NCBI RefSeq assembly: GCF_000485595.1
Contig: NW_014577103.1
Span: 381,398 to 418,750 of the forward strand
DNA length: 37,353 bases
Direction of reading: 5' to 3'
Source: Priapulus caudatus
Taxonomy: Eukaryota; Priapulida; Priapulimorpha; Priapulimorphida; Priapulidae
Below the pieces are notes generated by a model that saw only the letters and a program-made list of their open reading frames with translations, did no database searches and was not told the DNA's origin. Shown one piece after another: positions 21,131-30,400 of this stretch (the first letter of the stretch is position 1; each line of letters starts with the position of its first letter). Both the position numbers and the translations under genes were made by a program.

Positions 21131-23582
21131 GAGATAGATAGATAAAAAATATATACATACAAAAATATGTTTATGTTATATGGACGATGTATATATAACT
21201 ACAGTACTTATCAATTTGTTATATTTTTTAAATACAAATTTTACACCTTATTTTATTTTTATATTTATATATTTTCATCTATATCCCCATAGGTGTATGT
21301 GTGTTTTGACTTATATAATATATTTGTAATGTAATACCTTGCTGGAGAGAGATCGGAACTCTTATTCTCTATGCATCGCCAGTGGGTCTCAAACTCATCG
21401 TTGCAACTCTTCTTCAATTTGCGCAAGAAGTCCATGCCGCATGCTGTGAGCGCAGCGCCTTCTTTCAAACATTTCCTAGGGTCACGAAGTTCATTGTCGC
21501 ACAACATGAATTCCTGTGAAAAGTAACGCCAGTGTTGGTCGTGAATATTTGCCAAATGTTTTTCATCTTGATGCTGGAACAATAGATTGTGCACAGAGAG
21601 AGAGAGCTGGCTTACAACTATGTAAATCAGAAGATATTATCCATGGAGTCAGTGTTGCATTCACTGGTGTTCTTTAAAATCAGAGTACTAATGATGCAAC
21701 ATCAAAAATGATAATTACTATCTGCTATCCGATCTATTGAATCCTGTTCTGAACCACATTTGTGAAGGCATGCAAGTGGCAATACTATCGGTTACATAAC
21801 CATTGCCACTGGCGCTCATAGGACCTATGTCCCCCAGGGTACTGCCAGAACGTACCCTGGTAACTATTTGATATGGTTAGGGTTAGGGTTAGGGTTAGGG
21901 TTAGGGAGTAGGCATAGGCAACTCCCTAGACTCGTTAGTTGAGTAGGGGAGGTACGGTCCGGCATATTAGATAGTACCAGGGTACGTTCCGTTATACCGG
22001 ACCGTACCCAGGGTACGTTCCGGCAGTAACCTGGGGGAAATAGACCCTCTCAGCGCCACTGGCTGGTATGACACAAGTGAGGGAAGTTGCAGTGGCAATG
22101 CAAGCATATAATGTAATGTACTGTGATTTCCCTAGCTCTAGTAACTATAGCCCGCGTGCAATTGCCGCAGGGCTATAGGATCTTCTATTACGGATGCTCG
22201 GGACCAACTTAATAACAGTTACTTGCGGCTATAAAACGTCTGTGATAGGCAATTAATGCCTCTTATCCGAAGTGAATATGTCTCAAGTTATATCCGCAAC
22301 TAAAATTTAACCTAACAACTGCTTTCAAACTCCAGTAAAATTATCAACTTGAGCATAGAACTCAGCAAGTTTTAATGACAGGTTTATAAAACCGTATTAT
22401 TGTAAAACTACAGAATATCTTTGTTTAGTATGCAAGGACCAAGGTAGCTTTAGAACTATAGCCCTCCGCTCCGCCGCAGGGCTATAGCACATACTATGGC
22501 AATTTCCAGGGAGTAAGCAAAGACAACTTTTTTGCGGTTAATAACTTCTTCGGTATGCCAAATAAAGCGCATTCTCTGCCGCACAAATGTCTTAAGTTAC
22601 TACACACTAAAATTTGAACCGCAAACTAACGCTTAAATGTTGTACTTGCTATATTACTCGTCGACGAAGATTGTTTACCAATTTGCAACCGCCATTTTTC
22701 ACTGCGCATCGCTAGCACGATGTATTTCCAAGTGGAGGGGTGGGCAGGTTGCACGCGGTTGCAACCCGCGCTAGCGCTGCGCAACGAAAAATGGCGGTTA
22801 AATCCGCGTGCAACCTGCCCACCCCTTCACTTGGAAATACATTGTGCTCGCTCACTAGCGCCAGAACCGCGCTAGCGATGCGCAAGAAAAATGGCGGTTA
22901 CAAGTTGGTAAACAATACGCGTCAACGAGTAATATAGCAAGTACAACATTTAAGTGTTAGATTGCGGTTTAATTTTAGTGTTTGTAGTAACTTAAGACAC
23001 TTGTGCGGCAGAGAATGTGCTTTATTTGGCATACCGAAGAAGTTATTAACCGCAAAAAAAGTTGTCTTTGCTTACTTCCTGGAAATTGCCATAGTACCGT
23101 ATGTTCTATAGCCCTGCGGCAGAGCGGAGGGCTATAGTTCTAGAGATAGGACCACGGTAGCACCAATGCTGCAAAACAACGACCCTATTTTACTATTTTT
23201 AGTGTATTGATGGCGCTATATATCCCTCCGACTCCCCCAACCTCTGACCCTGTATGAGAGCATAAATTAACGTTCACTGCACATCTTGAGTTTACATGAG
23301 ATAGGGGGATGTCTCTACGATCAAATGTGAGTATTCGTTTTGATAGAAAGTGAGATTCTTGTGTCTAGTTTGGTATGCCCTTGGCATTACATACAGTCAA
23401 TCATCGACTCATTGACTGTACTGAGCAACATTCACTTCAACAAATCTTACGCGACTTTGATGAAGACAGTGCTTTCCCATGTGGTAAGATGCTGTCCGCA
23501 GCGCAGGGGCAGAGAGTGGGATCTCCTCAACTGTAAGCTCTTCCTCCATGGGAAGAGTCATTAAATTTGTTGGCGCCGACAT
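20343..23582 (-). CDS. NDUFA8: NADH dehydrogenase (complex I) alpha subcomplex subunit 8, three exons
   Basis: Exons (minus strand) 23582-23451, 21513-21338 and 20565-20343 join in frame to 176 residues; human NDUFA8 has 172. The start is the ATG at 23582 (MSAPTNLM). Four CX9C pairs are present, the hallmark of this CHCH-domain accessory subunit: Cys39/49, 59/69, 81/91 and 104/114. The surrounding segments (EFMLC, DPRKCLKEG, MDFLRKLK, YDKCMLDNLG) match the family closely. Proteins of this type are imported into the intermembrane space by the MIA40 disulfide relay and sit on complex I (known). The C-terminal 50 residues are proline-rich (PQPPPPAPK) and end YGSRQYWFE. Both introns are GT-AG and repeat-rich; the second contains the assembly gap. 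The gene is convergent with RSU1. Confidence 0.96.
20870..21145. repeat. (TA)n/(GA)n microsatellites around an assembly gap
   Basis: A TA tract at about 20890-20917 and GA tracts at 20918-21015 and 21068-21135 surround 10 Ns at 21016-21025. This is in NDUFA8 intron 2. The unique sequence on the two sides is similar (20713-20752 and 21031-21068, ACAGACAT...TCTAGCTGCATTAAAG), so a duplicated block with a GA tract spans the gap and the true length is unknown. Confidence 0.9.
21814..22054. mobile_element. Telomere-repeat fold-back element, family 1, copy B (NDUFA8 intron 1)
   Basis: This 241-base element is homologous to copy A in RSU1 intron 1. Its ends, GCTCATAGGACCTATGTCCCCC and the complement of GCTGAGAGGGTCTATTTCCCCC, are imperfect inverted repeats. 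Inside are five perfect TTAGGG units (21877-21906). It is flanked by the exact 9-base duplication GCCACTGGC (21805-21813 and 22055-22063), which defines the boundaries. There is no coding content. A 9-bp duplication fits a Mutator-like (MULE) transposase, but this is inference. Confidence 0.9.
22148..22310. repeat. Diverged single arm related to the neighbouring palindromic element
   Basis: The stretch begins CTATAGCCC...GGGCTATAG and runs through TGCGGCTATAA...CCGCAACTAAAATTTAACC. This parallels, with many substitutions, the left arm of the fold-back element that starts at 22451. It looks like an old or partial copy of the same family. Confidence 0.5.
22451..23142. mobile_element. Large nested palindromic element (NDUFA8 intron 1)
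   Basis: About 690 bases in which TAGAACTATAGCCCTCCGCT at 22451 and its complement ending at 23142 start arms of roughly 240-280 bases. The arms contain further inverted pairs: CTATAGCCC/GGGCTATAG near each tip, and a central pair around TTTCCAAGTGGAGGGGTGGG (from about 22727) and its complement (to about 22842). Imperfect 14-base direct repeats AGGACCAAGGTAGC (22435) and AGGACCACGGTAGC (23148) flank it and may be the target duplication. There is no protein-coding content. Confidence 0.85.
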
Positions 23583-23670
23583 AGCGCACAATAAATATTC
23601 CTTTTCGCCAAAAATTTTCGACCGGAAACTTAAGTGTAACTAAACTGAAAACCGGAAACGAGCGATAGCA
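23583..23670 (-). promoter_or_regulatory. Candidate NDUFA8 promoter with two ETS-type sites
   Basis: Two identical ACCGGAAAC motifs (on the plus strand, 23621-23629 and 23651-23659) lie about 40 and 70 bases upstream of the NDUFA8 start codon, exactly 30 bases apart. ETS/GABP (NRF-2) sites of this core are well known in promoters of nuclear respiratory genes. Binding here is inferred. Confidence 0.45.
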
Positions 23671-26600
23671 GCGCCCAGCGTCGGAAATATCCGATGTGAG
23701 GGTTCGGATCTATGGTTCGGGTCATGATAGGCCAAATAAAATATATATCAAGTTTGGGGTAACGTAGCTGGAAGAAGGTAGGGTAGGTAGGAAGAATAAT
23801 ATTTATATTTGTAAAAATAATTGTTTGTCTGGAAACCCAAATAGCCTAGCAACCTATGCTAGCACCACTGTCACCAGGGAACCAGCGAATTTTAATTTCT
23901 AACGCACGTCCCTAATTAATAATATTAATTATTATATATATATATAAAAAAAGTCATTTGGAGCTATCTAAATAACAGAATATAAAATTAAGGATGAATA
24001 GCGCGATGGTCTAATATTGGAGTAAACATTCTGACTATGCTCACTCCAAAATGACATCTCATCAAAACGATCGCGACAATCTCATTACTCCAAGGTCTAA
24101 CGGACAGCGTCGTGTACGTAATAGGGGTGTTGGTGCAGGCAGAGAAGCTGCAGGTTCGAATCTTTCCAAGCGAAAATTGTTTTAATTTTAATTTTTTAAA
24201 TTTAATATTGTAATTGCTAATGTCACTAATCATCCTAATGGGTATAGCGTCGTGGTCGTGATAGGGGTTTGTTAAAGACAAAGAGAGGACAGGTACGAGA
24301 AATTCTTTTACGTTTCATATCTCATTTAATATTGTAACTCATAATCTATCGTATAACTAACTGTAAAAGTCGTATCTATTTTCTACCGCTACCAGTCGGA
24401 AGTTGATTAATTAACAGCTAGCACGCGTGCCAGGTATGGGAGAATATAGAACTACGAGTAGAAATCACATTCACTCTCTTGCAAGGGAGGCACAGACGAA
24501 GGGAGAGAGGGCGGGAGAGAGAGAGGGGGAAAGTCAGAGCGACAGCGAGAGCGCGCGCGCGTGCGCGCGAGAGAGAGAGAGAGAGATGCTTGCGCTCGTG
24601 TGTGCGTGCGGGTGCGCGTAGCAACAAAACGGACATGGGGGGGGGGCGCTTCCTATATTTATCAGATCTGATATTAAAATCTAGCAATCAGCAACTATCG
24701 TCTGATCCAGCGCACAAACTTTACCACACAAAGAAACTTTGTGTTCCTTGTCTGTTGTATTCCTGCATCTTCCCTTCTTCCATTCCTCCGTGATGCGACA
24801 GCGCTATCGCCTGCAGACATAGCTCCTCTCTTCTCATAAACCACCCTGCCGACAGCTGTTGCGACTCAGCCTGCCTGCTCTCATTATGGGCGCATATAAA
24901 CACGCACGCGCACGCACGCGCACGCACGCACACACATCGCGCCAATCTACCACAACACATATGCTGCGAAATTGCAGCTTATTCACCCCCGCCGACGATT
25001 TCGCCGCCCCTGCTGGGTGACGGAACTGCCAGATGTTACACGAATGTGTATCAGCTACTGAAGTAGCCAGCAAGTGAATATAGCGATCAGGGCGAGGCGT
25101 TCTTACTGTGTGCCGAAACAAGGTTACCGCGCGTGCTTCCGTGAAAAGTGACACGTCTTGCGACACATGTGTTTCTTTCCGACAGAAAACCACCTTGGCC
25201 AAGCGTTGCGAATAGTTACACCTACACAGAGCCAGCTATAGATACTGGGCCTGTCAGAGAGCCTCGCCCACGTGAGATGTCACACAGAGAAACACAGACA
25301 GTGACAAAATATAGATACAGTATAGACCGTATAAACTAAACTGGCAAAGCTACTTTTATTAAAGAATAATTGTTTTTCCAATATACGCCTATAATATGAA
25401 CGCATATTTGAACGCTATGTATTTAAAAAGTGCTCGGTTACATATCGCTTAAAATGTATGATAGTATGCGCATAAATTAATAATAGCAAATCACAGATTA
25501 AATAAAAACGTAAGTAAGGAATCGAGGCTATAATATGACCGAGGATCATGACATGATTTAAAAAATCGATCGATGAAAAGGTTCGTTAAGTTTGTGATGA
25601 AGTGAACGCAACATTACCTGCTCGGGATAACTTACGATTACATATATATATATATACAGTCCGATCGGAGAGAACTTAACACACAAATACCTTTAATACA
25701 CGACCTGGTCTCCGTTAGCACCTGTTATAGACCACTTGCTATTACACACCCGGAAACAACGCTTGCATTTACCACTGCGTTACTAATAGTTACTAAGAGT
25801 TATGCAGGAGGGTAAACTATAATAGCTTAGGCGAGTTGAGCCTGTACAGCATGTGTATAGAAGCCGAATTTATGTACATCACTAGTGAACAGCTAGTTGC
25901 ATCAGAATACGCAGACCTGTGGGACATTCCTCTTCCTACCGAAGTGAAAGCATTTTACTGCAACCTATACATATTTAACTACGAAATCTCAGTCGTAAAA
26001 CCGAATCTATGGCACCTATACGGTACGTACAACCAATGTCACACAACCGTTTTCTTCCTCACAAATCAGATAAAACGCGCAAGTATTACCATCAGGTATT
26101 CACCGAACCACAGAATTCATAAATAAATGCGCTTGCGATGCACGCGGATTGCCGGGTATTATTGCAACGCATAAAATCCTTACAGGAATAGAATCAATTA
26201 CTTAATATTACGTGACCTCCTCTCTCATTGTCCCTTGTGACATATGTCCAAGTGGACTCATCACGATTTCACTCAGCAAACGAGATAGTAGCACACTCTG
26301 CTGATGATTAGAGTGAACAGTACAATATATCGTTGTATTCATACTACCCAAATTCATGTGGGTATCCCTACGACTTCCCAGTATAAAACGTCTAAATACA
26401 AACCAGGGCAAAATGCTGTCGATTAAATGGCGATTAACTGAATATCACGTGGGATTCCAGAAAGCTTTTATGACATAGATTAAGATGCCCATCTTTCCAG
26501 TGCAAAAAATGGATTGACTTTTGCTTTTAATGTCATCACTTTTCCTGTCTCGAGAAGAAATAACAGCTAAGTTTACAGCAATTTTATCAAGTTATCATGA

Positions 26601-26980
26601 AAAGATAACAGAATTTCCTATTGACTTTATTGTCTAAAATGCAATTTTAATATATGGCAGTTAGCATCTCCGCGAAAATCGTCATTTTTTGACGTAACCA
26701 TGTTATATCGAATCGACTATCTGACGGTACCACACCACACACAAGTAGGTACATGATCACAATAATAAAAACAGACAAAAAATAAAAATAAACGAAATCA
26801 ACAAGAAAATATGAAACTTATAAGTTAATTGCTACGCGTAACGATAATCACGTTAATGCACCAGTGCGCCCCCGCCGCCCCCCTCCTTCCCCGACGCAGA
26901 GGCAATCCGAGAATCGCCCCCCTTCCCTCCGACTCCGCCGCCGCCCATAAAATATTGATAACAAAACCAGGCGATAACGA
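23670..26980. other. Intergenic DNA between NDUFA8 and the DLGAP gene
   Basis: No gene is recognised. It holds tRNA-like SINE-type units (24100-24310), a GA/GC tract (24500-24600), a CACG tract (24898-24940) and otherwise AT-rich DNA. The plus-strand 96-residue open frame at 25836-26126 has no family features. TTTATT at 26626-26631 (AATAAA on minus) is a candidate polyadenylation signal for the DLGAP transcript, about 350 bases after its stop. Confidence 0.5.
24100..24310 (+). repeat. Two diverged tRNA-promoter-like units (SINE-type)
   Basis: AGCGTCGTGTACGTAATAGGGGT at about 24105 resembles an A-box region, and GGTTCGAATC at about 24153 matches the Pol III B-box consensus. A second unit 135 bases downstream (AGCGTCGTGGTCGTGATAGGGG at about 24247, then GGTACGAGA) repeats the layout, and both are followed by TTTAATATTGTAA. 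They do not fold as functional tRNAs, because the T stem is poor. A tRNA-derived SINE remnant is the best guess. Confidence 0.35.
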
Positions 26981-27411
26981 CTACTTCTCGGAGACGAAAA
27001 ACTCGACCGTGTCGCTGCCGGACGGCGTTCGCTTGCGCGCCTCTCGCTTGGCGTGCGCGAGCCGCCGGCGCGCCTGCTCCCGCGCCTTCTCCGCCGCCTC
27101 GCGAGACTTCGCCTTGCTCTGCCCGGCCGCCGCCTTCGACTTCAGGCGCGTCTTGGTGCCGGCCGGTGACTTGGCGGACGGCGTGGCAGCGTGCACGGGG
27201 CTGGACATGACCCAGCCGGCAGTGCGGAGTCGCTTCAGCTCGGCGAAGAGGTTGTTGACGTCGTGCACTTGCAGCAGCACCATGTCCCAGAAGCCGGCCA
27301 GGTCCTCGGCAGTCGTCGGGAATGGCGTGTCGGCGTCCTGACTCTGCGAGAGCGAGAGAGAGAGATACCATGTTACGCATGGAGAGAGAGAGAGAGAGAG
27401 GACATGTTACG

Positions 27412-27474
<63 letters not shown>

Positions 27475-30400
27475 AGAGAGAGAGAGAGAGAGAAAGAGTG
27501 GCCACGTTAGTGACGTTACGCATTGAGGGAGAGAGGGAGATAGAGAGAGGACACATTATGTGTGGAGAGAGGGAGAGAGAGAGGACACATTATGTGTGGA
27601 GAGAGGGAGAGAGAGGCCAGGTTACTCGGGCAACGAGAAAGAGAGAACACATAATAAGCGGGAAGGAGAGCCCCTAGCCATTTCGCTGTTAGTTGGAAAT
27701 AGCAGACAACTTGTAATAGCAGTCATCATTATACAAAGGACCCCCTGCTTGTAGTGGTCATTTAAAACTCTCCCGTTGAAGATTACTGTACGCAAACCCA
27801 AAACACCCTCGGGGGAATACTCGGTAAGTACGATTATATAGCGATTTGCGGCAATCAATTAGCGACTCCTGGCCAATTTTTCTAAAAAAAACCACTTCTC
27901 TTGAGACACGAATTGCAGCAATTATTAATAATAAATGATAGCATAACAGAATAATAAATAATAAAAAATAAAAAAATAGAGAATAGAGACAGCACATCTC
28001 ACACGCTGGCATCACGGAAAATGTGCACATGTTCAGCAACAGAGACTCACATGGCAACACATGTACAGTGGACAATGAGGGTGCAGGGGGAGGGCCAGAT
28101 CACAGGCTGTCACACAATCCAGTACACGGTGGAAGATAGATCGTCTAACTTCTTCCTACAAAGGTTACTTACTATATTTTGGTTGCACAACCCAATGAAC
28201 TGCTTGAACCTTTTGTTGATCAGCAGGCTTGCTTTGCCAGTGGCAGCTCTCACCTTTCCACTTGCTACAAAACAACAAACAACATGCATTAAAAATCTTC
28301 GCATTTCAGGAACAGAAAGGCGATGGTACGCAACCGAAATGCCTCCGTACATTCCGCAAACGCGCACGCGCGAACACTCGAGAAAGTGGAATCAGATCTG
28401 TTTTTAATTGTGCATTACACGTGCGTGTGTACAGCGTTATTACGCAGATCATATTGATAAAAGACGCGATGATTGATTAACACTCATGCACGCACCGACA
28501 CCGTCGATCGCAACCAGAGAATATCAATAAGCTATCGCGCGTTGCCGACGACCGGTATAATATTTCGCAAATCACGCGCATGAAATCACAGCCACATTCT
28601 TCGTGTGCCGACCGGATTTCACCGGTCCGAACGGACCCGCCGAGAGAAACAGACGCCAGCGAAATCGGGGGCCGGCATACTCACACGTCGCAGATTCGAC
28701 ATGAATTATGTAGAACAATAAATTTATTAATGCGCGTGAGGCATGTATCGCCCACGGGCGCACGTGCGCTGTAGATTACGCGACGAGCCGGCCTGGGGCA
28801 CCCACTCATCTCATTATCGTCTGCTCACAGGGGTAAAAATTAACTTTTGAACAAGGGAGTCGAACGGACTCCCTGCCCTCAAAAAGAGGGAGTCCGTAGC
28901 AAAATGAGGGAGTCCACAGTCTGAAGTTCAAAACTAAAGCATAACAACAATAACGCATGTGCTTATTTTGAAGATTTGCGATTCATGCGGTTGTACGTTT
29001 GCCAAATTTTCTTTGGACATTTGCTGGAAAAATACGGTAATTCGCGAGGCCGTTCTCTGGAACAAACTACTACTACTACTAGTCAGTATAACAGAATTTT
29101 CAGGGAGTCACACGGACTCCTGCATATGTCAAATCAGGGAGTCCGACATAAAATCAGGGAGTATTAGACTCCGGACTTGCGTTAATTTCGCACTCTGTGC
29201 TCACCATCTTCGGGTAAGCATGTTTCTCTCTCGTTCAACTCGCTTTCGAAGGCAGTGCACAGCGCTCTGATCCTCATCGTCTCGTCGTCGGCGACTTTGA
29301 GAAAATAGTGGCCGTCTTTAATGTTGATGTCGCCGTTTTGGAAACCTGCGGGTATCAACACTTCGCTCTAACCGCCTGGCGCTACGTCATGCTAACATGC
29401 TGCCGCACTGACACTAATGTCGCGCCAAGATAAAGAGACTGCTCGTTGACATGCAAGCAATCAGATGTCGCTTATCGATTCGATCGCATAGGTTCTGACA
29501 TGCTCCCGTGCATCTCTTTATTCACAATTAATCCATTATTATACGCGAGCACCACACGATCAACAACATCTCACGAGACTCGTAGAACAATTGTCGGAAA
29601 AGCAATGCAGGAAAAAAAGGAAAAGGTGCCTTTCAAGCTAGATAAAATAATCCTGGAAACAGTTACATTTGCAGGGTTATGCACGCTCACATCTACGCTC
29701 TCTACGGATTTCGGCACCACGCGTTCACCTACCGTTCTCCTGGTTGTGGTTGGAAGTCGGCGACGCGCCGGGAGAATTCCCGTTCTCGAAAACGTCGTTG
29801 ACGAGCGCGACGGGAAAATCAGGAAGAGGTTTCGCCGGCGAGACGACCGGCGACGTCAGATGCGCGGGCTTCCTCGGCAGCGTGGGTTTCGGAGCAGCGC
29901 CACCTGGCGAGGCAGTCTTAGCGGCCGCGCCGTCCCGGCCCTCGATGAACTGAGCCAGTTTGTTGAAGGACGGCGACTGCTTGGCGTGCGACGGCGACGT
30001 CGGCACGTCGCCAACGGGCGTCACGACCGGCCGCACCGCCGCGCCGCCATCCAACTCGATGACGACCTTCGTCGGCGACACGAGCCGCCTCGGTTTCACC
30101 GGCGCCGGGCTTTTCTTCACGTCGGAAACGCCCGCCGCCTCGCTCCGAGCGTCCGCCGTCGCGACGTGTCTTCCCGCGGCGCTCCTGCCGCCGCGCGTCG
30201 CCGCGGCGACGTCATTCGCGCGCTCCCAGACGTCGGGCGGCGACCGCGCGTCGCTCTGGTACCGACTGACGCGGCTGCGCACATAGTTGGTGCCACTGTC
30301 CGGCGACAGAGCGCCGCCGTTCTGCTCCGGACTCGCCACCGCCGCGGGGGAGGGGCGCATTGGTGATCGGAAGCGGGTCGGCGTCTTGCGACCTTCTTCG

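Noticed and set aside
24103-24178. Functional tRNA gene
   Set aside because: B-box match is good, but the T stem and acceptor stem do not pair, so a SINE-like remnant is more likely.
25836-26126. Plus-strand 96-residue open frame
   Set aside because: No family resemblance, repeat structure or splice context; length is within chance for AT-rich DNA.
26829-27341. Plus-strand 170-residue open frame
   Set aside because: Antisense to the conserved FWDM-containing DLGAP exon 5.
29446-30366. Plus-strand 306-residue open frame
   Set aside because: Antisense shadow of DLGAP exon 2, which has conserved splice sites and joins to the GKAP domain.
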